DNA of 64,000 bases from Actinomycetota bacterium. GTDB lineage: Bacteria > Actinomycetota > Acidimicrobiia > Acidimicrobiales > Ilumatobacteraceae. Below the pieces are notes generated by a model. It was not told the DNA's origin, ran no database searches, and saw only the letters and a list, made by a program, of their open reading frames with translations. The stretch lies in NCBI GenBank assembly GCA_016870775.1, contig VGAK01000010.1, positions 1 to 64,000 of the forward strand, written 5' to 3'. A program made the translations under genes and the position numbers. This document shows positions 16,775 to 26,571 of the stretch, in pieces (position 1 is the stretch's first letter; each line of letters starts with the position of its first letter).

Positions 16775-17237
16775 GGTCGTTGCACGCCTCGCACACCGAC
16801 TCGGGAATGATGCCGGTCCTCATCAACTTGCCGAAGATCCAACAGCCCAGGCAGAAGCCGACGAAGGCCTCGAGTCCCGCGCCGACGACGAGCATCGCGA
16901 TGACGACGCGACTCGCACCGTCTGCACCCAGCAGGAACAACACCGATGCGGTGATCGTCAACGCAGCACCGATGCCCTGGGCGAAACGCTTCGGCGGTCC
17001 CGGGCAGAACCTGTGCTCGAACGACAGACGCGGGGTGATCACCTGGGTGGCGAGACGACCGAGCGGCGAGAGGAACGGCCCGGTGAGGACCCTGGCGATG
17101 AAGCCGTACGTGAGGGGAATGAGCACCCATCCCCATCCGGTGGCGCCGTAGAGCACTCCCATCACCACCACGCCCGTCGCCACGATGCGCGCCGATGTCT
17201 CATTGACCGGATTCGGGAAATCCAGGACTCGTGCCAT
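16746..17237 (-). CDS. DUF4395 family membrane protein
   Basis: A 163-residue predicted membrane protein with four hydrophobic stretches and the DUF4395 features PNPVNETSARIVA near the N-terminus and VGFCLGCWIFGKLM near the C-terminus, the second with a CxxC-like pair; a further Cys pair is near the end. DUF4395 genes often accompany thioredoxin or rhodanese genes, so a thiol-redox role is a guess. ATG 17237 is 7 nt after a TAACCT hexamer, leaderless geometry. A longer upstream reading is antisense to the next gene and was discarded. Confidence 0.82.
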   Translation of the reverse strand: MARVLDFPNPVNETSARIVATGVVVMGVLYGATGWGWVLIPLTYGFIARVLTGPFLSPLGRLATQVITPRLSFEHRFCPGPPKRFAQGIGAALTITASVLFLLGADGASRVVIAMLVVGAGLEAFVGFCLGCWIFGKLMRTGIIPESVCEACNDLSRRAPAPR

Positions 17238-17244
17238 GCGCGGG

Positions 17245-17299
17245 AGGTTAGGCCCGAAAAACCGTCCGGCCAACAAGGGAATTGACCCCCTAGTACCGT
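17245..17299. promoter_or_regulatory. divergent leaderless promoters of the DUF4395 and alanine racemase-like genes
   Basis: Minus-strand TAACCT (17250-17245) is 7 nt before ATG 17237. Plus-strand TACCGT (17294-17299) is 7 nt before GTG 17307. Both match the window's TANNNT-N7-start pattern exactly. Confidence 0.55.
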
Positions 17300-17306
17300 T
17301 TGATCG

Positions 17307-18263
17307 GTGACCATCCAATTGACAGTCCATGAGGCTCGTTGGCTGGCCCATGTGCAGTCGGTGGCACGGTCCACCCCGGGACTCGTCCCGGTGGTCAAGG
17401 GCAATGCATACGGATTCCGGCGCTGGAACCTGATGCCCCTCGCTGGTCAGTTGTCCCGTGAGATCGCCGTCGGGACCGTCTTCGAGGTGCGCGACATCCC
17501 CGCTGGTGCAACCCCGATCGTGCTCACCCCGACCCTCATGCCGCCACCGCGCAGTGTCCCGCTCGACACGGTGCTCACGGTCTCGAACATCGAGCATGTG
17601 CGCACTCTCGCGACGAACGGCTGGGGTGGATCGGTCATCGTGAAATTGCGCTCGTCGACGATGCGCTACGGAATCGGACAGGACGGCCTCGACGGACTCC
17701 TGCGTGCGCTCGACGATGCACGGCTGACCGTGCGCGGCTGGTCGGTGCATCCACCGCTCGAGGGCGACATGGCACTGCACCTGCGCGACATCACCGAGTG
17801 GCTGGATCGGATCGATCCGACGCTGCCCGTCTACGTGAGCCATCTCGACGACGACGCGTACGCAAAGTTGCGCCGCGACAACCCCGGGAACGACTTCCGG
17901 ATGCGCCTCGGCACCCGCCTGTGGCTCGGGGACAAATCGATAATGAAGCTCGGTGCCGACGTGGTCGACCGCCTCCCGGTGGAGGCCGGGAGCAAGGCCG
18001 GGTACCGGCTCGTTCCCGTGTCGGGACCGGGGGAAATCGTGATGGTGGGCTGCGGAACCGCCCACGGCGTCGGCCTCCTGCCCGACGGACGCAGCCCGTT
18101 CCACTACCGCGAGCAGCGGCTGAACTTGCTCGAGCCCCCGCACATGCACACCTCGATGCTCTATGTCGCCCGCGGGAGGCCGACGCCCGAGATCGGCGAG
18201 TGGATCGACGTGCAGCAACCCCTCACCCGCGTGCAGGTGGATCTGTTGCAGTGGGTGAAGTGA
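17307..18263 (+). CDS. alanine racemase-like PLP enzyme
   Basis: A 318-residue protein with the N-terminal PLP barrel of alanine racemases: PVVKGNAYGF (about 28-37) supplies the Schiff-base Lys, and VKLRSSTMRYGI corresponds to the conserved Met-Arg-Gly region. FRMRLGTRLWLGDKS and AGYRLVPV resemble the barrel end and catalytic-Tyr segment, and the end WIDVQQPLTRVQVD resembles the Alr C-terminal domain. It is about 50 residues shorter than typical Alr. It may be a specialised amino-acid racemase or a cell-wall-linked homologue rather than the main Alr. GTG 17307 follows TACCGT by 7 nt. Confidence 0.75.
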   Translation: MTIQLTVHEARWLAHVQSVARSTPGLVPVVKGNAYGFRRWNLMPLAGQLSREIAVGTVFEVRDIPAGATPIVLTPTLMPPPRSVPLDTVLTVSNIEHVRTLATNGWGGSVIVKLRSSTMRYGIGQDGLDGLLRALDDARLTVRGWSVHPPLEGDMALHLRDITEWLDRIDPTLPVYVSHLDDDAYAKLRRDNPGNDFRMRLGTRLWLGDKSIMKLGADVVDRLPVEAGSKAGYRLVPVSGPGEIVMVGCGTAHGVGLLPDGRSPFHYREQRLNLLEPPHMHTSMLYVARGRPTPEIGEWIDVQQPLTRVQVDLLQWVK

Positions 18264-18272
18264 GCGCACCCC

Positions 18273-19178
18273 TCACGGTGTCGCGGTATTCACCATCCGG
18301 TTGAGACCGCGCCACCCGACGGCGGCGGCGCCCACGAGCGGACCCACCTCGCCGAGACGCGCCGGCACGATGCGTGCATTGCGTGCGAACTCGATGCCGC
18401 AGAGTTCGTCCAGTGCCTTTTGTGCGGCGTTGAAGAACGTCGCACCGAAGCCGAGCGCGACACTCCCCCCGACGCACGCGAGGCGCAGGTCGAGCAGGTT
18501 GCACACCGAGGCCACCGCGCGTCCGACGAGACGACCGGTGCGCACCATGATCTCGTAGGTCGGTTGGGTGGGCGGCCGTCCCGTGATCGCCTCGATCGCC
18601 GGACCGGATGCCTCGGCCTCCAGGCAACCCCTCCCTCCACACAGACACCGTCGTCCGTTCGGCTCGACCACGACGTGCCCGATGTGGCCCGCGTTGCCCG
18701 TGGCCCCGTCCAGCAACTGCCCGTTCAGAACGATGCCGCCACCGACCCCCGTCGAGACGACCATCGCCAGGAAGTTGTCCACTCCCTTGGCGGCCCCGAC
18801 CCACCCCTCGGCGAGGGCCAGGGCCTTTCCGTCGCCCTCCCCGAAGACCGGCAGGCCGGTCACGGCGACCAACCGGTCCCGGAGGGGAAAGCCCCTCCAC
18901 TGGAGGATGTTCAGGGGCGAGATCGACTCGACGTTCGGGGTGATCGGCCCCGCCGACCCGACCCCCACGACCGAGGGCACGGCCCCGTGATGGTGGCGTG
19001 CGCGCTCCATGGTGGCCTCGACGATCCCGGCGAGGTCCTCCCACAGCTCGTCGCTGGTGGCGCCGTGGTTGACGCGCACCTGGTCGCGCTCGACGAGTTC
19101 ACCGGCACGGTTCACGAGACCGACTGCGAACTTCGTGCCACCGATGTCGATTGCGAGTGTCAGTTCAGGGGCCGTCAT
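18273..19178 (-). CDS. ROK family sugar kinase
   Basis: A 301-residue ROK kinase, probably glucokinase-like (ATP-dependent phosphorylation of glucose or a related sugar). Signatures are the phosphate loop AIDIGGTKFAVG (about 9-20), VVSTGVGGGIVLNG and the ROK zinc motif GHIGHVVVEPNGRRCLCGG with the following GCLEAEASG. No N-terminal helix-turn-helix is present, so it is an enzyme and not a ROK repressor. It is convergent with the racemase-like gene (9 nt gap). N-acetylglucosamine kinase is the main alternative. Confidence 0.85.
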   Translation of the reverse strand: MTAPELTLAIDIGGTKFAVGLVNRAGELVERDQVRVNHGATSDELWEDLAGIVEATMERARHHHGAVPSVVGVGSAGPITPNVESISPLNILQWRGFPLRDRLVAVTGLPVFGEGDGKALALAEGWVGAAKGVDNFLAMVVSTGVGGGIVLNGQLLDGATGNAGHIGHVVVEPNGRRCLCGGRGCLEAEASGPAIEAITGRPPTQPTYEIMVRTGRLVGRAVASVCNLLDLRLACVGGSVALGFGATFFNAAQKALDELCGIEFARNARIVPARLGEVGPLVGAAAVGWRGLNRMVNTATP

Positions 19179-19265
19179 GGTGTCCGGTCGTCGTCGTGGC
19201 TGGGTTGTTGCGACTCCCGGGATGGCTCATCCTATGGACAGGATCACCGGGGGCCGGGATCACCT

Positions 19266-19271
19266 TAGATT
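19266..19271 (+). promoter_or_regulatory. -10 element of ung
   Basis: TAGATT, 6 nt before GTG 19278. This supports the GTG as first codon of a leaderless message. Confidence 0.5.
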
Positions 19272-19277
19272 TGGTGC

Positions 19278-19970
19278 GTGACGACGGATTGGAATCCCCT
19301 GTTGCGCGCCGAGTTCGGCGAGCCGTACTGGGCCGAACTCCAGCACTTCGTCACCTCCGAGCGCGCGCAGCACACCGTCTATCCGCCCGTTCCCGAGGTG
19401 TTCGCTGCGCTGCACACCACGGCGCACGCGGATGTCCGTGTGGTGATCCTGGGACAAGATCCCTATCACGGTCCCGGTCAGGCACATGGATTGTGTTTCT
19501 CGGTGCGCGCCGGCGTGGCGGTGCCACCGTCGTTGCGCAACATCTTCACCGAGTTGCGCGACGACCTCGGGCACGCACCGGCAGCCGGGATCGGAACCGG
19601 TGTCGTGACCGAAACCTCGGGTGATCTCACCTCGTGGGCACGACAAGGGGTGCTGCTGCTCAACACGACACTCACGGTGCGCGCCGGTCAGGCGGGCTCG
19701 CACCAGGGCAAGGGGTGGGAGACCTTCACCGACCGGGTCATCGGCGTCGTCGCCGCCAAGGAGGAACCGGTCGTGTTCGTCCTCTGGGGGGCCCATGCCC
19801 GGAAGAAGAAGGCCCTCATCGGCGCCGGCCACACGGTGGTCGAGGGACCCCACCCCTCACCGCTGTCGGCCCACACCGGCTTCTTCGGCAGCAGACCCTT
19901 CTCCCGCATCAACGAGGCCCTCGTCGCTGCCGGTCGCGGCGAGATCGACTGGCGCATCACCGGCCCCTGA
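19278..19970 (+). CDS. ung: uracil-DNA glycosylase
   Basis: Family 1 uracil-DNA glycosylase, 230 residues, which removes uracil from DNA to begin base excision repair. The catalytic loop GQDPYHGPGQAHGLCFSV has Asp61, and the leucine-loop region HPSPLSAHTGFFGS carries the catalytic His. LLLNTTLTVRAGQAGSH is the uracil-binding motif. GTG 19278 lies 6 nt after TAGATT. Length and motifs are canonical. Confidence 0.95.
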   Translation: MTTDWNPLLRAEFGEPYWAELQHFVTSERAQHTVYPPVPEVFAALHTTAHADVRVVILGQDPYHGPGQAHGLCFSVRAGVAVPPSLRNIFTELRDDLGHAPAAGIGTGVVTETSGDLTSWARQGVLLLNTTLTVRAGQAGSHQGKGWETFTDRVIGVVAAKEEPVVFVLWGAHARKKKALIGAGHTVVEGPHPSPLSAHTGFFGSRPFSRINEALVAAGRGEIDWRITGP

Positions 19971-20027
19971 CTCCGCCCGGGGCGCGGGATCCCCACTCCG
20001 CACCGCCTCCGGGATCCGGCGCCAGCC

Positions 20028-21067
20028 TCAGACCACGGTGGGAATCTGCTGGGTGATGCAGTGGATGCCCCCGCCACCGAGGGCGAGCGTCGCACCCACG
20101 TCGAGACCGATCACCTCGCGACGCGGGAACTGCTCACCGATGAGTGCGAGCATCTCGTCATCGGCCCCGTGGCCGCACACCGGCACCAGCACGAAACCGT
20201 TTCCGACGTAGAAGTTGAGGTACGGAACGACGCGACGCCCGAGCGGTGTGTCGACGAACGGGAGCACAGGCACCACATCCACCGAGAACGGCGAACCCTC
20301 GGCGGACACCGCAGCGCGCGCCACCTGCTCGTTGACGCGCATCCGGACATGGTCGTCCTCGGCCGGGTCGTCGCATCCCTGCAGGAGCAGCGAGTACGGC
20401 GCGGTGAAGGCCGCCACGTTGTCGACGTGGCCGTCGGTGTCGTGGTCGAGCACGAGTCCGTGCGGCAGCCACAGCACGGCATCGACGCCGAGCTCGCGTG
20501 CGAGCGTGATCTCGATGTCGACCATCGACATCGCGGGATTGCGCGTGGGATGCAGGAGGCACTGCATCGTGGTGGCGAGGTTCCCCGCACCATCGACCGT
20601 GACCGACCCGCCCTCGAGCACCATGTCGACGCGCCTGGCCTCGTGCCCGAGGCGCGGGGCGAGCAACCCCGTCACGCGCGACGCGAGTGCCGCGTCGTCG
20701 TCGTGCGGGACGAACTTGCCACCCCATCCGTTGAAGACGAAGTCGAGGGCGATCCGCCGTCCCCCGGCGCCCACCCAGATCGGACCGGTGTCGCGCGCCC
20801 ACGAGTCGTCGATCGGGATCTCGACCACCTCGACACCGGCGGGACACGCGGCGCGCGCCCTCTCGGCCGCGTCGGGACATGCGATCATGATGACGGGCTC
20901 GAACCGCGCGATCGCTGATGCGACGTCGGCGTGCGCGCGCTCGGCGGCCGCGACATCGCCGGCCCAGATCTCCTCGCGGGTGGGCCAGCACATGACGGTG
21001 GCCTCGTGCGGCGCGAACTCGGCCGGCATCACCTGCCGGGGTGGGCCACCGGCGGGCTCGAAGACAC

Positions 21068-21071
<4 letters not shown>
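20028..21071 (-). CDS. aguA: agmatine deiminase
   Basis: A 347-residue guanidine-modifying enzyme of the agmatine deiminase/Porphyromonas-type peptidylarginine deiminase family; it turns agmatine into N-carbamoylputrescine. Visible are MPAEFAPHEATVMCWP near the N-terminus, DSWARDTGPIW, FNGWGGKF, LEGGSVTVDGAGN, and the C-terminal GGGGIHCITQQ with nucleophile Cys338. ATG 21071 overlaps the aguB stop (ATGA), so the pair is coupled. Together they convert agmatine to putrescine. Confidence 0.93.
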
Positions 21072-21964
<893 letters not shown>

Positions 21965-22048
21965 GCCTCCACTCTAAGGGAGGTGCTGTGGGGCACTTTC
22001 CCCATGGCGATCGCATGCGTCAATCGGAGAAGTCCCGGCAGACCGATC

Positions 22049-22210
22049 TCAAGAGTTCCACCGCGCCACCATCTTGCGCATCGCGCGCACCTGGCTGCTG
22101 CGCACCATGTCCCAGAGGGTGTCGCCCGGCCCGATCACGCCCGATGCCTCGGTGTCGGCCCACTCCAGCATCGACGGTCTCGCCCTCGTGGAGTTGATGG
22201 ATCCCACCAT
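22049..22210 (-). CDS. possible small hypothetical protein
   Basis: A 53-residue open frame in the 312-nt stretch between aguB and the amidase. It reads MVGSINSTRARPSMLEWADT near the start and ends in VRAMRKMVARWNS. A plausible ribosome site (GAGGGA) lies 5 nt before ATG 22210. No family is recognised and no promoter hexamer fits the usual spacing. The rest of the interval (21977-22048 and 22211-22264) shows nothing else. Confidence 0.35.
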   Translation of the reverse strand: MVGSINSTRARPSMLEWADTEASGVIGPGDTLWDMVRSSQVRAMRKMVARWNS

Positions 22211-22264
22211 CGTGTCCCTCGACTGGCGCTGGATGCCACTGCGGTGAGCGGCGCCCGGGCGTCG

Positions 22265-22270
22265 TAATCT
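22265..22270 (+). promoter_or_regulatory. -10 element of the amidase gene
   Basis: TAATCT, 6 nt before ATG 22277; leaderless geometry. Confidence 0.5.
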
Positions 22271-22276
22271 CGACAG

Positions 22277-23626
22277 ATGCTCACCGAACTCGCAGCCCAG
22301 GTCCGCGCAGGCTCGATCGACCCGGTCGATCTCGTCGAGGAATCGCTCGACAGGATCGGGGCCGCCGTCGGGCTCAACGCGGTCGTTGCGGTCCACGCCG
22401 ACGAGGCCCGTGCGACTGCGCGCTCGCACGACCGCCGTGGCGCACTCGCTGGTCTTCCCTTCCTCGTCAAGGACATGGCGCGCGTGGCTGGTCACGTGAC
22501 CACGCTGGGGTCGCGCCTGTACGAGCACGGCCCCGCCGACCAGGTCGACGATGTGCTGGTCGCGCGTCTGCGCGGGGCGGGCGCGATCCTGATCGGGCGC
22601 ACCAACAGCCCCGAGTTCGGCGCCACCGCCTTCACCTCCAACGATGTCTTCGGTGCCACCCGCAACCCGTGGAACACCGCCATGTCCCCCGGGGGATCGA
22701 GCGGCGGGTCGACCGCCGCGCTCGCCGCGGGGCTGGCCCCCATCGCGACCACGAGCGACGGTGGCGGCAGCGTGCGCGCTCCCGCGGCCCTGTCGGGACT
22801 GGTTGGCTACAAGCCCACGATGGGCGCGATCGGTCGCAACATCCTCCCGAGATGGATCGGATTCTCGACCCAAGGCACCACCGGGGCGAGCGTGGCCGAT
22901 GTCGTCACCGAGTCGTCGGTGACCATCGGTGAGACGCGCGGCGATTGGCTCAGCGTGCCGCGCGCGGGTCTGCGCCTTGCGCCCGAGATGCCGAGTCGGG
23001 TCCTCGCGTGCCGCACGTTCCGCACCGACGTGGACCCCGACATCGAGGCGAACTTCGAGCGCACACTGGCTGCCCTCGCGGCCGACGGCGTGCGCATCGA
23101 GCGCATCGACCCACCGAGTGACAACGAGACGATGCGGGCGTGGTTTGTGATCGCGACGGCCGAACTGCGCCAGAGCCTCCTCCACGAGGAGCACAGATGG
23201 GACCAGATGACCGACTACGTGCAGAACCAGTTGCACTTCGCCGCCACCGTGACGATCGAGGCCTACATCGCGGCCCAGCGCAAGCGGCACGAGGTGAGCG
23301 CCCGCTTCGACGACCTGCTCGGTGGTGACGCGGTGATCGTGGTGCCGACGGCGAACGCGCGTGCGTGGCCCGCCGAGGGCCCGCTGCCCCAGCGCGCGGG
23401 TTCGACCGACGACTCGATGGCCGCGCTCAACACGCCGGACAGCAACTTCACGGGTCATCCCGCGGTCAGCGTGCCGATGGGACTCGATGACAACGGAGTT
23501 CCCTGCGGTTTCCAGATCGTGGCACCGCGGTTCGCCGACGGGCTCGCCCTCGGGCTGGCCGCACGGATCGAGGCGATCCAGCCCTGGCCGCTGACGGCGC
23601 CGGGCTACGAGTCGTTCTCGCTCTGA
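22277..23626 (+). CDS. amidase (amidase signature family)
   Basis: A 449-residue amidase-signature hydrolase that splits a C-N amide bond. The Ser-cisSer-Lys triad is readable: Lys65 in PFLVKDMARV, Ser141/142 in SPGGSSGGS and nucleophile Ser165 in SDGGGSVRAPA. It resembles stand-alone amidases rather than GatA because no GatC or GatB gene is near, but GatA-like folds look similar. ATG 22277 follows TAATCT by 6 nt. Substrate unknown. Confidence 0.88.
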   Translation: MLTELAAQVRAGSIDPVDLVEESLDRIGAAVGLNAVVAVHADEARATARSHDRRGALAGLPFLVKDMARVAGHVTTLGSRLYEHGPADQVDDVLVARLRGAGAILIGRTNSPEFGATAFTSNDVFGATRNPWNTAMSPGGSSGGSTAALAAGLAPIATTSDGGGSVRAPAALSGLVGYKPTMGAIGRNILPRWIGFSTQGTTGASVADVVTESSVTIGETRGDWLSVPRAGLRLAPEMPSRVLACRTFRTDVDPDIEANFERTLAALAADGVRIERIDPPSDNETMRAWFVIATAELRQSLLHEEHRWDQMTDYVQNQLHFAATVTIEAYIAAQRKRHEVSARFDDLLGGDAVIVVPTANARAWPAEGPLPQRAGSTDDSMAALNTPDSNFTGHPAVSVPMGLDDNGVPCGFQIVAPRFADGLALGLAARIEAIQPWPLTAPGYESFSL

Positions 23627-23662
23627 GTCGTCGCCACGCGTCGGTGACGCACCGGCGACGGG

Positions 23663-24640
23663 TCAGTCCCACACGGGAACGAGTGCCACCTTGCCCGCGA
23701 CCTTTCGGTTCTTCAGATCGTTCATCGCCTCGACGGCCCGCGACATCGGATAGATCCGCGGCTCCACCGGGTTGAGTCGACCCTCGCCGATCGCCCCCAG
23801 CACCTCGCGGATCATCCGCGCGTTCCCCTCGGGGTTCCTCCCCACCCAGTAGCCCCAGTCGACCCCGACCACCGACCGGTTCTGGAGCAGCACGAAATTG
23901 GCGGGCAGGCGCGGGATGCCCCCGACGAAGCCGATGACCATGAAGATGCCCCCCGGTGCGAGCGCGCGCAGACTCGGCTCTGCGAGATCACCGCCCACCG
24001 GGTCGTAGACGACATCGACCCCACCACCGGAGAGTTCGCGGGTGCGCACCTTGACGTCCTCGGTGAGGACATCGATCGTGGCGAAGGCTCCGCGGTCGAG
24101 CGCGAGACGGCGTTTGTCCTCGCTCGAGGCCGCCGCGATCACACGCATCCCGAGTGCCACCCCCACGTCGACGGCGGCGAGACCGATGCCGCCCCCCGCA
24201 CCGAGCACGAGCATCGTCATCCCCTCGCGCACCTCCATGCGCTCGGTGAAGGCGAACCAGGCCGTCAGGTAGCTCTGCATGAAGGTGGCACCCTGCCCGT
24301 CGGTGAGCGAATCGGGGATCGGGAGGGCACGCGCGGCCGCCACGACGGCCTCGGAGGAGAACCCGCCCGAGCCGACCGGTGCGAACACCCGTTGGCCGAC
24401 CGAGAGCGTCGTGACATCGTCTGCAGCCTCGGTCACGCGACCGACCACCTCGGACCCCGGGTGGTACGGCACCGGCGGCTTGACCTGGTACTTGCCCTCG
24501 ATGAAGAGAGAGTCGACGTAGTTGAGCCCGCAGGCCAGGATCTCGATCCGGACCTGTCCGGGCCGCAGTGGTTGCGAGTCGACCTCGATCATCTCGAGGT
24601 TCTCGATCGGTCCGAGTGCGGTGACACGCATCGTTTTCAC
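23663..24640 (-). CDS. NADPH:quinone oxidoreductase family protein (zinc-free MDR)
   Basis: A 325-residue medium-chain reductase of the quinone reductase branch. Features: ILACGLNYVDSLFIEGKY with no zinc Cys, YHPGSEVVGRVTEA, VLGAGGGIGLAAVDVGVALG as NADPH site and VVYDPVGGDLAEPSLRAL. GTG 24640 is fixed by a TACCGT hexamer exactly 7 nt upstream (24653-24648). It likely reduces quinones or enoyl/carbonyl compounds with NADPH. Confidence 0.88.
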   Translation of the reverse strand: MKTMRVTALGPIENLEMIEVDSQPLRPGQVRIEILACGLNYVDSLFIEGKYQVKPPVPYHPGSEVVGRVTEAADDVTTLSVGQRVFAPVGSGGFSSEAVVAAARALPIPDSLTDGQGATFMQSYLTAWFAFTERMEVREGMTMLVLGAGGGIGLAAVDVGVALGMRVIAAASSEDKRRLALDRGAFATIDVLTEDVKVRTRELSGGGVDVVYDPVGGDLAEPSLRALAPGGIFMVIGFVGGIPRLPANFVLLQNRSVVGVDWGYWVGRNPEGNARMIREVLGAIGEGRLNPVEPRIYPMSRAVEAMNDLKNRKVAGKVALVPVWD

Positions 24641-24700
24641 CGGCGTGACGGTACCAGCGCACCAAATCCCCGATCAGCCCGCGGGCGAGGGGCCGGGCGT

Positions 24701-24706
24701 TATGGT
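24701..24706 (+). promoter_or_regulatory. -10 element of the 24714 membrane protein gene
   Basis: TATGGT, 7 nt before ATG 24714. It decides between this ATG and longer upstream readings that are antisense to the quinone reductase gene. Confidence 0.5.
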
Positions 24707-24713
24707 CGCCCCC

Positions 24714-26084
24714 ATGCGACGGCTCGTCTCCGCCGTGGTGCGCTCCCCGATCCGGTTCGCCGGCGTCACGTACCTGCTCCTTCGTTGGGCCCAGGTCGCC
24801 GGGGTGGAGCCTGCACGGTTCCCCGATTCGACCGGGTGGACCACGCTCGATCTCTGGGGATCGAACGACCGGTTCTGGCCCGTTCCCCTGGTGCTGGGTC
24901 TGGCCGGCAGCGACACCGTCCGGGTTCTGGTCCACGTGGTGATCGGCGCCGCCGGATGGTCGTGGCTCGCGGCGTCGGTGTCGGCGATGACCAAGTGGCC
25001 CCGCACCGCGATGCTGGCGGTGTTCGCCGTCGGACTCGCGCCACAAGTGACCAGATGGGACCTCGCGATTCTCGGTGAATCGTTGTCGATCACGGCACTG
25101 GTCGCGCTGGTCGCTGCGTCCGTTCGTCTCGCCCGCGGCGCCAGCGGACCGCTGCCCTGGTTCGCCTCGTTGGTGGTGTTCGGCCTCATGCGACCCACGC
25201 ACCTGGTGGTTCTCGCCCCGGTCGCGGCATGGTTCACCGTCTCGGCGGTCAGGTCGCGCGGGGCGCGCCGCGCCCTGCCCGCGTTGCTGCTCGTCGCGGC
25301 GACGATCTGGGGTGTCGCGCTGGTGCGCGGCAACGACGCGACATCGAGGTTGAACATCTACACCGTGATCGCCAACGACGTGATCGTCGACGATGCACGG
25401 TTCGCGTGGTGGGTCGAGCGCGGCATGCCGGCACCCGATGGCCTGCGCGATGCCGCGGGGTACGACTTTGCCGGGGATCTTCCACCCGACCTCGCTGCGA
25501 TCGTGGCCCTGCCAGCGGGGCAACAGCCGCCCGCGGTGGTCAGGGCCGGTGGAACAGAACTCGCCGAGTGGGTGCGCGACAACGGAACGGTGGTGCAGGC
25601 CCGATGGGTGCTCTCACACCCCCGGGATGCGTGGCGAAGTGTCTCGTCGCGCGCGCACCAGGTGCTCAGTCCGCCCAATGACGACTTCCTCCCGCTCGAT
25701 GTGCGCGGGTTGCCGGTGCGCGCGGTGTTCGCGGACTGGCGCGTGTGGGTCGCGGCCTGGCTCGCCGGTTCGCTCGCGGCGTTCGTGCGCGGCGCCAGGC
25801 GTCGCGAGGGACGAATGCTCGTGCTCTCCGGACTCGCGCTCGTGGCGTTGCTGGTGGTGACGATGAATTTCTCCGGGATCGAGCACCAGCGTCACGGGGC
25901 CGCGGTGGCGGTGGGACTTCGGGTGCTCGGCCTGGTGGGGCTCGCGGCGGTCGTGCCCGGTGGGCGCCTCAGCGCAGACGCCGGAGACGCCGGCGAACCC
26001 GGCGCTCGAAAGCGGCGCGGCGCCTCTCCGAGGCCCGGTCGAGGCCGTACATCGCGATCCACGAGGCGCGGCACCCGAGAGTGA
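24714..26084 (+). CDS. hypothetical polytopic membrane protein
   Basis: A 456-residue protein not assigned to a family. It has an N-terminal segment with aromatic residues (TYLLLRWAQVAG), several hydrophobic helices in the first 220 residues, a soluble loop from about 225 to 345 (NIYTVIANDVIVDDARFAWW and DNGTVVQARWVLSHPRDAWRS), then more helices. The layout recalls GT-C type membrane glycosyltransferases or uncharacterised actinobacterial membrane proteins, but no catalytic motif is certain. ATG 24714 is 7 nt after TATGGT. Its last 116 nt overlap the convergent reductase gene, and the tail is Arg/Gly-rich and probably unstructured. Confidence 0.75.
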   Translation: MRRLVSAVVRSPIRFAGVTYLLLRWAQVAGVEPARFPDSTGWTTLDLWGSNDRFWPVPLVLGLAGSDTVRVLVHVVIGAAGWSWLAASVSAMTKWPRTAMLAVFAVGLAPQVTRWDLAILGESLSITALVALVAASVRLARGASGPLPWFASLVVFGLMRPTHLVVLAPVAAWFTVSAVRSRGARRALPALLLVAATIWGVALVRGNDATSRLNIYTVIANDVIVDDARFAWWVERGMPAPDGLRDAAGYDFAGDLPPDLAAIVALPAGQQPPAVVRAGGTELAEWVRDNGTVVQARWVLSHPRDAWRSVSSRAHQVLSPPNDDFLPLDVRGLPVRAVFADWRVWVAAWLAGSLAAFVRGARRREGRMLVLSGLALVALLVVTMNFSGIEHQRHGAAVAVGLRVLGLVGLAAVVPGGRLSADAGDAGEPGARKRRGASPRPGRGRTSRSTRRGTRE

Positions 26085-26571
26085 ACATCAGGCGCACCGA
26101 GCGCAGCGCGGTGCGCTTGCCCGGCTCGCCCTGCAGAGCATTCACCCACTTGGGCGAGCCGTGGGTGGTCACGACCACCAGACGACGCACGTTGCGGAGC
26201 ATCGGCGTGATGCGGTTCGCCCCCTCGGGAAGGTGCCATGCGACCCCGTTCATGAGGATCCTGTCGAACCAGCCCTTCAGCACGGCGGGTTGGCCGGACC
26301 ACCACATCGGGTGCACGAGGATCAGCGCCTCGCACCACGTCAGGTCCGCGACGTGCGGGGCGAGTCCGGGGTGTCGCTCCAGCTTGGCGACGGGCTCGCC
26401 CGAGTGGGTGAGGCGCTCGTCGGCGGTGAACACGGGATCGAAGCCCTCGGCCCACAGGTCCCGGTGCCGCACCTCGTGCCCGGCACCGGCGAGCTCTTGG
26501 AGTGCCACGTCGCGCAGGTGCGACACGAACGACTCCGGCGAGGGGTGGGCGTGGACGACGAGCACCCTCAC
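25969..26571 (-). CDS. flavodoxin-fold NAD(P)H dehydrogenase (quinone), copy 1
   Basis: A 200-residue protein of the NQO1/KefF/MdaB flavodoxin-like fold: LVVHAHPSPESF at the N-terminus binds FMN/FAD phosphate, and LILVHPMWWSGQPAVLKGWFDR is the family signature (about 84-105). GTG 26571 overlaps the stop of the paralogous upstream gene (GTGA). It likely catalyses two-electron quinone reduction by NAD(P)H. The last 116 nt are antisense to the convergent membrane-protein gene. Confidence 0.85.
   Translation of the reverse strand: MRVLVVHAHPSPESFVSHLRDVALQELAGAGHEVRHRDLWAEGFDPVFTADERLTHSGEPVAKLERHPGLAPHVADLTWCEALILVHPMWWSGQPAVLKGWFDRILMNGVAWHLPEGANRITPMLRNVRRLVVVTTHGSPKWVNALQGEPGKRTALRSVRLMFTLGCRASWIAMYGLDRASERRRAAFERRVRRRLRRLR

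Noticed and set aside
17238-18269. Long N-terminal extension of the DUF4395 gene
   Set aside because: Antisense to the alanine racemase-like gene; DUF4395 homology begins at 17237.
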